Positions 19,907-30,506 of a DNA stretch of 64,000 bases are shown piece by piece. Source of the DNA: Eukaryota sp. TZLM1-RC (taxonomy: Eukaryota; Metamonada: BaSk clade); contig JAUPSS010000005.1 of NCBI GenBank assembly GCA_040285825.1, positions 186,001-250,000 of the forward strand, given 5' to 3'. The position numbers and the translations under genes were made by a program. Within the stretch, counting starts at the first letter, position 1. Each line of letters begins with the position of its first letter. Under the pieces are notes generated by a model that searched no databases, had not been told where the DNA came from, and saw only the letters and a list, made by a program, of their open reading frames with translations.

Positions 19907-21028
19907 TTATTTTTTAAAAATGAAAAATTGATCCTTGTTTGTAGTAACAATCATTTGATTAGAATCAAAACTCACAGTAACGTCATCAATTTCCCCTTTA
20001 ACCTCAATCTTTTCTTCTTCCTCAAAACTAGCATTTACAAAATTCTTTACCACAATGTTCTGGGAATTGAAAAAAATAACTTGATACCTACAGCATTTAA
20101 ACCCCTTAAAATTAGTTTTGAAAGAAAAAATCGGAAAGGATTCCCTGAAATTTGGTAATAAGAGACGGTAAACTTTCAGAAAACTGTCAGAGGTTAAAGT
20201 GATCAAAAACGATTTTCCATCACTTTCAATGATCCCAACTTGTTTCACTACCGCCTGACGTGATCCTACAGGTATAATATGAGCTCTATTTGAAAATTTC
20301 CTATCAAAACCAATAAAAACCACATCTCCATTACCATTTCCAAATATAATACCACAATTGGTCCAAGTAACATTACTGGTAGACTTGCCTTTATGAACAC
20401 TCTTCAATACCGAAGTGGATGTGTTCAGGCTAGTAATCCCTGCTGAGAAATTTAAGCAAGCAAAGTTATCATTAACGGGATTCAAAACTACATTAGTGGT
20501 AGGTTCATATTGGAAATACACCACTTTGATAGGTGATCTGGAGGCAACATCCCATATGACCGTGGTTTTGTCCAATGCTGAAGTGAGAAGTAATTCATTA
20601 CGGGAGGTGATGGCAGTGGCAGTGATGGGAGCTCTGTGAAATGGGGAGAATCTGTCATAGGAAAGAGAATCCGAAAAAATGCAGATGAGATAGACCTGAC
20701 CATTGGTATCACCTGTAATAAGTTCAGAAGAAGAGTGGCGGAAAAAAGTGACAGAAGTTACAGGGGAAGGGTCTGGAAGAGAGCAAGAGTGGGTAAGTGT
20801 GAATGAAGACGAAGGTGGAGGTTCATGTACTGAGGTAACGGCAGAACGGGATGATCTGGTTGGTTTAATAGGTACAAATGGAATATTAGAAGGTGGTTGA
20901 GTTCTATTTCGAGCTCTATGAAGAATTATTTTTGAGCGAACATGCTGGTAGAATGGATCAATATTGGAACGCTTTGAAAGAAAGTGTGCACGGAGACATT
21001 CATAACAAGTGTTGGAAAGAGTATGCAT
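19907..21028 (-). CDS. WD40-repeat protein, WDR13-like
   Basis: 373 residues. The N-terminal 70 residues are basic (SKIILHRARNRTQPPSN) and include Ser/Pro-rich disorder. About six degenerate WD repeats follow: SSELITGDTNGQVYLICIF, NELLLTSALDKTTVIWDV, LNPVNDNFACLNFSAGITSL, TNCGIIFGNGNGDVVFIGFD, KSFLITLTSDSFLKVYRL and a terminal NQMIVTTNKDQFFIFKK. The pattern and spacing (especially ALDKTTVIWD, then NPVNDNF, then a late LKVYRL plus SFPI) resemble WDR13. Only one repeat keeps a typical IWD end, so other WD40 families remain possible. It is convergent with the TMEM62-like gene, with about 220 bp between stops. Confidence 0.6.
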   Translation of the reverse strand: MHTLSNTCYECLRAHFLSKRSNIDPFYQHVRSKIILHRARNRTQPPSNIPFVPIKPTRSSRSAVTSVHEPPPSSSFTLTHSCSLPDPSPVTSVTFFRHSSSELITGDTNGQVYLICIFSDSLSYDRFSPFHRAPITATAITSRNELLLTSALDKTTVIWDVASRSPIKVVYFQYEPTTNVVLNPVNDNFACLNFSAGITSLNTSTSVLKSVHKGKSTSNVTWTNCGIIFGNGNGDVVFIGFDRKFSNRAHIIPVGSRQAVVKQVGIIESDGKSFLITLTSDSFLKVYRLLLPNFRESFPIFSFKTNFKGFKCCRYQVIFFNSQNIVVKNFVNASFEEEEKIEVKGEIDDVTVSFDSNQMIVTTNKDQFFIFKK

Positions 21029-21109
21029 TTGTATAAAAGAAAATCATTTTACAATTCAAAATGATCACTAGTTTTTAACAAAAACATTCAATCTTTTCTT
21101 CTGAATTTT

Positions 21110-22895
21110 CCGTTGGCATCTAGAGCTTTAGTGGAACAGGATGTATGGTATCTGTTTATGACCGTCATCACCACTGGTTTTTTTCCTAAGCCTTCCACAT
21201 CTAAAGGCCAACGCCAATTATTCCATATCTTTTACAATGGATTTCTTCCAGAATGCCACAAGACAGGTCTCTTGTTTCTTTGTGGGAAAATTCTTTAGTG
21301 CCTTACAGAAATTCATTAAATCTTTTTCTCAATGCTTGGCTGCAATCTCAGAATTGTAATTTTATCAATAGAAAAGGGCTTTCTCCTTACCTTGCTTGTC
21401 GGGCTCGTCAATTGGCGTCTAACGTGAAGACAAGTTTACCTAAAATTTGTCATTCCTGGACAAAAAACTTTATTCGTGCTCATTGTAGAGCCCTGGATAA
21501 AACAAATGTCTTTGCAAATAATATTCTTTCACTTTTGCCAGATGAACCATTAGCCCAACCCGAGGAAGTAGCTGTTGATTCTGTTCTTGAATACTACATC
21601 AATTTCAATTTGAATAATTAAAGAGAAGAATTCTTTTTATTAAATGCATGTAAGTTTATCTTGAATCTCCTTCAAAGATTTCCTACCACTGCCTCCCTTC
21701 TGTCCTCATATGATAAAATCACCTTTTCATCAAAGGAAATTGGTGAGCTTTTTCTCTTTAATCTTAAAATTTCACAATACTTACTCACTTTTTTTTCTCA
21801 CATGCATTGCTGGAAGAAATTTAGAATAATACCTTTAGCTTCTCATTAAGGTTCTAAATTTCATGAGGTACCTTCACATGTTTTCCACTCTGTGAAAAAA
21901 TTTCCACTTGTTGAAGGATTATCTTCCAAAACAAAGTTTATCAGAAATACATGTCTGAAACGAGTATTCAAACAATGTCCTTGACAAAAATTCAATATCT
22001 ACAGAAAAAGTTTGAAAAATAGATTTAAAAATTTTTTATTGAAAACTAATGGTAATGAACTGCTTTTGACCTTTGAAGGTAAAAATAATGACTCAGAAAA
22101 CACAGATGAGCTGGATGAACCACCGAAAAAGAAAAGAAGATCAAAAAATGAAATGAAAAGTGACCCTAATGCCAACAAAACCAGAGAAACAAAGTTGAAG
22201 GGCACTAAAAAATGCCCCGTCGAAGACGTAGACATCCAGTCGAAATTTTACCTGAAAGGTCCCTTATTGGTGTTGATCTGGGCCAATCAAGATTATGTGG
22301 TTACTTCTGAAATGATTATCAATGTGGAGTTATCCCTTGTCCAACTGGCAGGAGGTACATGACAAAACCTTCACCCAGTAAACACTCTCCCAACCAATAT
22401 TCCGTTCAAAATTTCAACCAATATTTGAACCATTGAAATTTGGTCAGGAGGAAAGTGTATTTGGAAAGTAATCGCCAGAAATGGAAAATAATTAAATTTG
22501 ATAACCGCAGACGAAAAGAGAGACGGTTCAGAGAGACTCTCAACAAATTTCAAAGGCTGGCTGGACATCCTGATAAACTCTATCTTGCTGTGGGTTCTGC
22601 TAATTTCCCTTCTCATTGCCGAAAAGTCAATCGATATGGATCAGCAAGAGCTTTCAGAAAATGGTTGTGTTATCAAATGGACGTGAAGCACTTGTCAACC
22701 AGTGAATTTAATACAAGCAAACAGTCAAGTTGTTGTATGGCCGAGAATATTCAAGCAGGCAGATGCGTATTTGTCCTGAGTGTCAAATAGTATATGACAG
22801 AGATATTTCCGTTGCAAAAAATATTCAAATTAAGAAAAAAGCGGAATTGTGGCCGGAAAGATACATTCGCCCAGATGCTCTGTTGAGGAGATGAA
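21110..22895 (+). pseudogene. Fanzor (eukaryotic TnpB-like) RNA-guided nuclease gene, decayed but full length
   Basis: Blocks in the expected order. An N-terminal helical region lies at 21253-21621. FRIIPLASH lies near 21820-21850. KNRFKNFLLKTNGNELLLTF (about 22010-22075) corresponds to the f..sI.TDG block. A basic Lys-rich linker (PPKKKRRSKNE) follows. RuvC-I is LIGVDLGQSRLCGY (22263-22304) with the catalytic Asp. KLYLAVGSANFPSHCRKVN and TSEFNTSKQSSC hold the RuvC-II Glu and the TSxxC zinc-ribbon start (about 22580-22735). RICPECQIVYDRDISVAKNI (about 22755-22835) has the second CxxC and the RuvC-III Asp, followed by a short tail to a stop at 22893. All three acidic residues survive, but in different frames with stops between them, so the gene is dead. 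It lies between the WD40 gene and the Cys-rich membrane protein. Confidence 0.75.
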
Positions 22896-23206
22896 TAGGG
22901 AACGTGAGCATACAGAAACTAAAACTTTTGAGACCGATCTACAAATGCCTTAGTAGCATTTGGTAGATCCACTTAGATACATCAAGTCGCGAGGCTTTGT
23001 TCTGTGAAAGCAGTAGGTGTATTTAAGTGAGGTAGCCCATTGATGAAGATCATGATTGCCTTTGTCAGATGATGCTACATGTGTCTTACAGCCTGTGAGT
23101 AGACATTGAGAAAGTTGAAAACAGGAGTGAATTTCACAGGGGAATGCCTGATAACTGAAATTCACAGTAACAAAAACATACAAAAACATACATTAAACAA
23201 ACAAGC

Positions 23207-26200
23207 ATGATTTATTGGGTCTTTACTCTGCTGCTATGTTCATCGTTTGCATCGACGTTGTCTCTTGTAGATGGCGAAACCTTGACTAATCAAACGTCTT
23301 CTACTTCAAAGTGGACAATCTATCAGGTTGAGGTTAATGATCTTGTACTTATCAACATTGATTGCACTGCTACTGACATATACACTATTGCTTCATCCTT
23401 TGATAACCTTCCCTCACCTGAATCATCACCTTCATCATGGGACAAAGTAGCCCATCATGAGTGTCCCCTTCATCCTTCATTCGCTGCTTCCTCTTCCAAA
23501 CGTTCTGGAACGATGTATGTGGGTCTGTTTTCTTGGACCACTCCTATGACCTTCAACATTACTGCACATCTCCCAACTGAGTTTGGTTCAATGTCAGATA
23601 GTACCCCTTTGATTCTTAACGTTTCCTTTCCGATTATGGAAGTTGACTACTACATGACGTCATCAGGTCACGTGATTCTAACTGGAACTCACCCCCATGA
23701 TTACGTTAAGGTTTTCATTTCCGTCCCCAAGATCAGCACACATTACTCAGTTACGACAACCTTTAACCACATTTTTGTACCGTCAGGTGTAAGTGAAATT
23801 GACAGTATTGATGTAAAGGGAGGAGAATGTGGGGAATTTATACTTTTCTTTTACAACACTTTAACCTCTGGATTCCATTTATTCCCAAGGTGGGTTCCTG
23901 ATTTACCTGCAGTGTTTAATTTTAAAGTCGAATTTTTCAACTATTCGCTTGTTATTGACATTGATAGTTCTAAGGAATATGTTAATAAGGAATTGTCTTT
24001 TAGTTCTATAGGAGAATCATTATTACCTCGCGTAACAATTCCTTTTTCTGTAAGTGAAACTGTTTTTAAGGTTGTTTTTAATCTACAAATTGTTTCTGAC
24101 AAGGTTAATTCATTTGAAATAATTGATGAGTTGTTACAGCGAAAAGTGGTCAAGTGTGGTCTTTTTGAAGATCAAAAAGCAGCGGAATCTGCAAGACCAA
24201 CTGACCTTGAAGACTGTTCTTCTTCTTTTTCTGATTCTTGGATTGTGCTGTTTTCTCCCAATCCTGAATTAGATTATTATATAAATATTTATTCAGAATC
24301 TGCCCAAGAAGCTATTGATCTATCCATTGGTTATAAGGGTTTTGAATTGCAAAAGTATCATCTCGAAGATGACTTTGGTGTTGAATTAAATTTCAAAAAA
24401 GGTATTTATGAAGCAATTCAGTTTTTGACTACTTTTAATTATTTTTCAACATTAAATATTTCTTTTTCAGACAAAATTTCAGATTTAAGTTTTTGTTACA
24501 AAATATTAGCACCTAGCAATTCCAACCCATGTTCTATTCATTGTTCTCCTCAAGCTGCTGATTACGTTGTTGATGACGTTTCTGATCAATCATTTTTGAT
24601 TTTTGACCAGGTTACTTATGGCCATTCACTTGCTCCTTTTGGCTTGAATGATTCTGTTTTATTTAGCTTTGAAACTGATTCAGGGGGTAATTCTGAAATA
24701 TCTTTTGATTTCAATTATTGTCCTAAAGGTTTTAGTGGCTTAAATTGTGAACAAAATGTCGAAGTTTTAGATAAAAGAACATTGGAATTTTCCTTGGTCG
24801 TCGCTAATCCAATGCATTTCCATCTACTTCCAATCAGTGATCGGTCAAAGTGTGATGTGAGACTTTCCTTGACCACTGAGAATATTGACCTATTGCTCCT
24901 CTATCGCCAAGCAGCCCCTGCTCTGTTAATAGAAGAACCATGGTTGAAGGTAACAGAAGACACGACCACTGTTAGTAAAGTTATAAAAAACAGTGATGAT
25001 CTCTTCTTGTCACGGCCATATGTCACTCTGATTGGGAATGATTCACTAGTGAATGGAAATTTCGAAATTGAACTTAATTGTGATTGTGGAAAAGGGTCGC
25101 CTTTGAGTGATGGAGTCTGTGATTGTCCCTCTGATTATCTTGGAGATGATTGTTCAATCAAAGTTTTTGACCTACCTGATGATTTGAATAAAGATCCAGT
25201 GTTTCAGCCCGGTCAAGTAAAGTCAATCAGACTTTTCTTGACCGCTGGTTCTTTCTATTCACTTAATCTCTCTTCAAATCCAAGTTTTTCACGAACTTTA
25301 TTTTATGAATTTAGTTACAGCGGAAATAAGTTTGCTAATAACCCCATTAATCTGATTAAACCTACCCAAATCACTTCAAAGGATGAAGACTTTACTTTCC
25401 TGGTCCCTTCAACTAATTACTACTTTTTTTATTTCAAATGCCTTGATGAGCAACGAGAGTGCAAGATAGAACTACAAGGTAAAGAACCCTTCAAGTCATG
25501 TCCTAACCAGTGCAGCAACAAGGGTGACTGTGACGTCAGCACCGGAAACTGTAGATGTTTTGACGGTCATTTTGGAGATGACTGTGCTCTTTCCTGTGGT
25601 GCTGGTCTGTTTTGGTCAAATGGACAGTGCCATGTCTGTGAGCGAGGTTTTTACAACAATCAATCTGCTGCCACCACATGTCTCCCTTGTCATAATGGTC
25701 ACTACTGTGCTGGTATGGGTACAATTACCCCCTCACTCTGTCACAGAGGCACTTACACTCCAAACGATGAACAAGGACATAGGAGATGCTATGTTTGTGA
25801 AACAGGAACCATGGCCAAGGATAGAGGAATGAGCAAATGTAACAATTGCCATAATGGCACACACTGTCCTTTTTCAGGAATGTTTCGAGCGACTCCTTGT
25901 TCCCCCGGTCAATTCACCCCTAATGATGGTAAAGCTTATTCATCTTGCTTGAAGTGTGATGAGGGGTTCCACAATCCTGTGTTTGGTAATACTCACTGTG
26001 AGCCTTGCAATGGAGGAGGGTACTGTGATGAAAAAGGATTAGGAGAGATGAAACTTTGTCTTCCTGGTAGCTATTCGCCTCATAATAACCAGCCTTTTAC
26101 TTCTTGCGTTTGTTTATTGTTTTTTTTAACTTTAGAATATCTGCAAAGCTGGCTTCTCGGCTGTCGAGCACGGTCAATCAAGGTGCGATGCTTGTAATAG

Positions 26201-26564
26201 TGGCACTTTCTGTCCCTATTCAAATACCTCAGTCCCTCTCCCTTGTCCATTGGGGCATTTCACCCCACCAGAAAGCCGTTCCAGAAGTTTGAACTTTACT
26301 GAGTGTATCCCATGTAGAATTAACTATTACGCTGATGAAGAAGGTTCTGATGAGTGCAATCATTGTCCAGTTCATCATTCAAATGATTTCGAGGGATCTT
26401 CAGTCTGCCACTTTGATGAAGTATTCATTGCCAAAGCAATTGGTCTTTGTTTTGTTTTATTTGTGGTAGTTCCTTTACTGTTGTGGTTAGCATATAGGAA
26501 GAAGAGAAAGCTTTCAAGCTCAGCAAAGTTGTTATTAAATGAAGATGAGGTGTTTGAAGCTTAA
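23207..26564 (+). CDS. Large cysteine-rich type I membrane protein with EGF-like and GCC2/GCC3-type repeats
   Basis: Exons 23207-26107 and 26136-26564; the 28-nt intron restores the frame, giving 1109 residues. Residues 1-16 are a signal peptide. The first 450 residues are beta-rich with N-glycosylation sites. EGF-like modules end in CPKGFSGLNC (about 508), CPSDYLGDDC (about 640) and CRCFDGHFGDDC (about 783). Residues about 795-1055 hold Cys-rich repeats of about 45 residues with CxxC...GxYC...CxPGxYxP signatures (FYNNQSAATTCLPCHNG, GTYTPNDEQG, GQFTPNDGKA). A single membrane helix near 1062-1085 (AIGLCFVLFVVVPLLLWLAY) is followed by a basic KKRK and a short cytoplasmic tail. It resembles cysteine-rich surface proteins of anaerobic protists, such as the high-cysteine membrane proteins of Giardia. 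Adhesion or surface coat is a guess. Confidence 0.8.
26108..26135 (+). other. Mini-intron (28 nt) of the cysteine-rich protein gene
   Basis: Starts GTTTGT and ends TTTTAACTTTAG. Removal joins FTSC to NICKAGFSAVEHGQ and restores the Cys-rich repeat spacing. Without removal the frame stops at 26197 in low-complexity sequence. Confidence 0.9.
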
Positions 26565-26742
26565 TTGTATAAACTTATAAATAATTTATTTTCCTTTGCT
26601 TTTTTTGATCTGATGTTAGAAGAAAATAATATAAAAAATTTGGTTGAACAGTAAAATTTTGAAAAAAACTATGATACAAAAATTAAAACTGAAAGATTAA
26701 AGTAATCAGATTTTTTTAAATTGAAATAAAACCTCTTTAAAT

Positions 26743-27939
26743 TTAAATTTGTCCAACTCCAGTAACTTGTAATAAATTTTCCTTCTTATCTTCAGTCTTT
26801 TCTTTTTTCAAAACTTGGTGCTTCTTCTCTACATTTCCAGAACTTCTTCCTTTTATCGGAGAAACCTCTTCTGCTACCAATTTTATCTTTGGTTTTTGAT
26901 TCCCTTTTTGATTCTTGGCTTCACTCTTCCAATAATGGCTAACAGAATCAATGTCAATTCTATTGTGCTGAGTTTCTGGTGCCGGAGTTTGTAGAAATCG
27001 GCTCAACTCAATTGAGAGTCTGTAATTTTCCCCTTCCAAGTCTTTAATTCTTGACTTTAATTGACCTACCAAAATATTGTTTTGCTGACCATTTCTTGAA
27101 TTTTTAATTTCATTTTTGTGATTCTTGACACTTTGAAATTTTTGAAGTTGAGCTTTCAATGATCCATTTTCATTTATAAGCTCATTATTTTGCTCCTCTA
27201 AGATTTGAATTTTTCGCTTGAACTGAGCTGCACTCGTCACTCTTGCAGTGACACCCTCCTCCAAAATTTCGACCATTCGTTGCTTTTGCTTCGCTGCTTG
27301 TTGATACTTTTCAAGTTTTTCTAATACGACTTTACTCTCATTTTCTTCTTCAAAGATCCTCTTCCTCAAATCAATGTTACTGTGAATAGTGGCCTCTGCC
27401 ACTGGGCCAATTAGTTTCAAAACTTCTTGTTTTTTCGAACTTTCCATTGAATTCACTTGAAGTCTGAATTCTTCTGCCAAGAGAACTTTGACTTGTAGTA
27501 CCTCCTTCTTTAACATTTCTATGGTGGCCTGGGACTGAAGTTTAGCATCTTCTAGTTCTCGTTGGAGTCGTTCAGCTTGTTGAACGGCTTTAAGGTGTTC
27601 ATACTCCATGCTAGAGTAACCATCCAGTTTGCTTTGAAGTTTCAGAAGATCTGTTTTCAATAGAGCAATTGTTTGGTCTTTTGTGTCTGACTGGGAGGTA
27701 TATTCTGACTCCAACAGAAGAAGGTCACGCTCATGTATTTCCTTGAGTTGAGAAATGTTCTGTTCAAGAGTAGCAATAGATTTATCACGGTCTGCTAGCT
27801 GTTGACGAAGATAGGAAATGGTTTTTGAATTGTGTTTGATTTGAGTTTGAAGAGATATTACATCAGCAGATGTAGAAGACTCGGATGCTGGAGATGATGG
27901 TGGTTTTTTATGTTTCGTCCTGGTCTTTTTAGCAGACAT
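26743..27939 (-). CDS. Coiled-coil protein, possibly flagellar or basal-body
   Basis: 398 residues starting MSAKKTRTKHKKPP, a basic N-terminus. Residues about 25-320 are almost continuous coiled coil (heptads such as LRQQLADRDKSIATLEQNIS), with breaks near 165-180 (KLIGPVAEATIHSN) and 255-265. The layout (basic head, long coil, a mid-segment with VAEA...NIDLRKRI, then an ILEEQNNELINEN block) is similar to coiled-coil axonemal or basal-body proteins such as BBOF1. Coiled coils give weak evidence, so I leave it unnamed. The start codon sits exactly where the sequence shared with the gene at 49.5 kb ends. Confidence 0.6.
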   Translation of the reverse strand: MSAKKTRTKHKKPPSSPASESSTSADVISLQTQIKHNSKTISYLRQQLADRDKSIATLEQNISQLKEIHERDLLLLESEYTSQSDTKDQTIALLKTDLLKLQSKLDGYSSMEYEHLKAVQQAERLQRELEDAKLQSQATIEMLKKEVLQVKVLLAEEFRLQVNSMESSKKQEVLKLIGPVAEATIHSNIDLRKRIFEEENESKVVLEKLEKYQQAAKQKQRMVEILEEGVTARVTSAAQFKRKIQILEEQNNELINENGSLKAQLQKFQSVKNHKNEIKNSRNGQQNNILVGQLKSRIKDLEGENYRLSIELSRFLQTPAPETQHNRIDIDSVSHYWKSEAKNQKGNQKPKIKLVAEEVSPIKGRSSGNVEKKHQVLKKEKTEDKKENLLQVTGVGQI

Positions 27940-28150
27940 CGGCTAGCAGGACAAAAATGTCAAATAGTAGTAACCCGTTGAGATTCCTTGAACAAATTGA
28001 ATGAAGATATTTTCGCTTCACATTTTTTGTGATACCTATCTGTGACATGAACCATATCAAGAGTAGCATTGACATTATGATTCCATAGTCATCCACACTT
28101 CTTGCCTCAGAACCGTTGGTGTCTTTGCTCTCCTTCAAGCTGTTTGATTA
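27940..28150 (-). pseudogene. Fanzor-like C-terminal relic
   Basis: The DNA is clearly homologous to the 3' part of the Fanzor relic at 49.5-49.9 kb. They share CATATCAAGA, GCATTGACATTATGATTCCA, CATCCACACTTCTTGC and the 3' terminal stretch ACAAAAATGTCAAATAG. The protein frame here is scrambled; only the CGxxWNxxVNA/DMIHV region can be aligned. About 200 bp remain, directly upstream of the coiled-coil gene. Confidence 0.65.
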
Positions 28151-28342
28151 GGTACACGATGTTTAAATACTCAGATAGTATTGAATGCAGTAGAAATCAA
28201 TAGATTTCAAGGAATGTATGGCTTCCGGTTCTTTGAAAGATACAGTTAAATAAAAATAGAAAACATTGACCACCAACATCCCAAAATGCCATTTATTCTC
28301 TTAAACAGCGACTTAGTCAAAAAACAAAATACACAAAGGATA

Positions 28343-28564
28343 CTACGACAAAAGAACAGCAAATGCTGTTATAACCAGAAGGATACTGACTACCCAATGT
28401 AATCGTACACCTATGACACTAGCTTTGTACGCTATGCCAAACGCGCCCTTCTTCTGTGATTTCAGGAATTTACCAATCCGCTCAACACGACGGAGATAGG
28501 AACAAGTACATATGAACAGTAGTATGACTGACAGAGCTCCCATCGGAGAGAATACAGAAACCAT
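28343..28564 (-). CDS. TMEM167: Kish / TMEM167 family Golgi membrane protein
   Basis: 73 residues, the normal family length (about 72-74). Two hydrophobic helices (about 8-24 and 52-72) flank a basic loop. Family hallmarks are LSVILLFICTCSYLRRV near the N-terminus, then GAFGIAYKASVIGVRLHWVV and a final ITAFAVLL. Kish proteins are small Golgi residents needed for constitutive secretion. ATG start, no intron. Confidence 0.9.
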   Translation of the reverse strand: MVSVFSPMGALSVILLFICTCSYLRRVERIGKFLKSQKKGAFGIAYKASVIGVRLHWVVSILLVITAFAVLLS

Positions 28565-28569
28565 TAGGA

Positions 28570-28995
28570 GATTTGCTTGAGGATATCAAAAGTATTTTTT
28601 GTAAATTGTTTTATAATGTCGCGTTTCTCCCTTTCTTTTTTCTCAATGCCTAACACATTTGACATGCTTTTAAACACACATGTTGACTTCCGTACACTCA
28701 ACGTACGTGCTTCGGAGGACACCAAGGTCAGAGCTGTTGGGACTGCTTTTATCTCGAATAAACACAAGCAACCTTCTGAAGAAGGGGTTTCTGAAATGAA
28801 TAAAACAAGAACCAACTCTTTCAAGGTATTTTCTCATAAATCAGTTTCTAAATTACAGAACTATGTTTTGATATTTGTTAAAATTCTCTTCTTGCTGGGA
28901 AAAATGCAAAATTGCTCAATACGCGAAACTTATTTCAATTGTCGTTGAAAATTTATGTACCTTTGTTGCTTTTTTGCTCAGTTCTTGAGGTAAGG
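28570..28995. other. Intergenic stretch, nothing recognised
   Basis: Antisense short ORFs of 86 and 123 codons overlap here (28564-28824, - and 28577-28948, +). Neither has a motif I recognise. Confidence 0.4.
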
Positions 28996-29255
28996 TTGCT
29001 GTGGCTTTCCTTGCGGATTTCAGAGTAGTTTTAAAGGAAAGAACTGGAAGAATTTTCCATCGTGTTTACTGGCAAAACAGGCTTGTGTTTGCAATATATA
29101 AGGAAATGTTGAAAAATATTTCTGACTCAGTCTCTTCCTTTGGTCCATTTGCAACATATTCAGTAATTAACTTTTTCGATGTTGGAGAGGCAGATGACTA
29201 TGTAGATGTCTATTTGACATTTTTATTTTTATTTTTGCTTAATATATTATAGTTC
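28996..29255 (+). mobile_element. LINE relic, second subfamily, 3' end
   Basis: Encodes VVLKERTGRIFHRVYWQNRL, then an SSFGPFA block and FDVGEADDYVDV. This is the C-terminal block of the subfamily also seen at 44.1 and 63.6 kb, which ends in FDVGEAGFEDVEF. Only the end of the element remains. Confidence 0.75.
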
Positions 29256-30284
29256 TACAAGTTTCTAACTCACGTCAGTAACTTAGTTTTTTTTTAAATA
29301 AATGAAAATGTTCTGGTCTAATGAAGATATGTAAATAAACGTTAAAAGCAAAGTCTGACGGTTTCAGAACTATAGACTTAATATTGTCTTCGCTACTGAT
29401 GCTTTTGATGGAAAACAGAACATGTGAATTGGAATTATATTACAGCTGGACATTTCACGTCAGCAATAATGCGTCCCTTTTAATAATTTACATTAGCAGG
29501 TCAATGGATAAGTGAAAACATATACAGCCTCAAAAATTTTCCACCTTTTTTTATTTCTAGTTTATCCTGATGCATCATTGATGTTTTGTGGCCATCAAAT
29601 TGGACAATTTGAACTAAATAATACCTCATTAAAACTTTGAGGTATTTGTCTTTAATCTAACAAACCACATCATGATGGGTGATCACCAAGTTCTATTTAT
29701 AGCCCTCAACCTCTGTAGATCTTAAGTGGAGGAAGCATATTTCGTGTGTATGTGCCTTTTTAGGAAAAGCGAAATGAGTGTTTCGCTTTGTTTATTTCAT
29801 TATAAAAATAACATGAAACTGATCGATAAAACATCAGACTTGTTAATTAATGGTCTTGTTGACTTAAAACATTTAAATACTTTAATAAAATCTTTAATAA
29901 TTTCATTAAATTATTAATGATAACTGTTCCAAAAGACTCATATTTCTTACATAATCATATTTGTTAAATATAATTAAAAATCAATTAATTGAGGAAACCA
30001 GGTTAAGAAAATTGATGAATTTTCCAACTACAGTTAGGATTTGAAAATCATTTCCGGATATGTGTTCTGTTATTCATCAACGGTAACAGATTTTAGTTAA
30101 GGGAAAAAAAGGGGAATACAGGTATTTTGTAACCATTAATGATAATTTTGTTTACCCAATGTTAATATGTACAACCAAGACAAGTATTCTCGTTTCTTGT
30201 TTTAAAGAATCATCTTCAAAAATAAAGTACAAGTAGTTTAAAGTTCAACAACCAAAAAATCCAAAAAAATCCAAAATTAATTTC
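29256..30284. other. Intergenic stretch, nothing recognised
   Basis: About 1 kb of AT-rich DNA without convincing ORFs, repeats or RNA-gene signals that I can see. Confidence 0.5.
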
Positions 30285-30490
30285 ACTTTAAATTAAGTTG
30301 GAAACATTTAAAATTTCACATAATAAGCCCACTTCTGACACTGCGGAACTCATTGACTTATGATTCCACTTACCAAATCTTGATCTGTTTGCTACCTGCA
30401 CATAGCTTCTTTGATAAGGTGGAATTATTTTCGTATGGCAAAATGAATTCAAAAACCACTTCTGTGAAGATAGACTTCCTTTGAGATCCA
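30285..30490 (-). mobile_element. LINE 3'-end relic
   Basis: The stretch around 30380-30425 (AATCTTGATCTGTTTGCTAC) matches the conserved 3' coding end of the LINE family, where other copies read TTGATCTGCTTGCTGTC. Strongly decayed. Confidence 0.5.
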
Positions 30491-30506
30491 AGTTTATTCA
30501 AATCTG

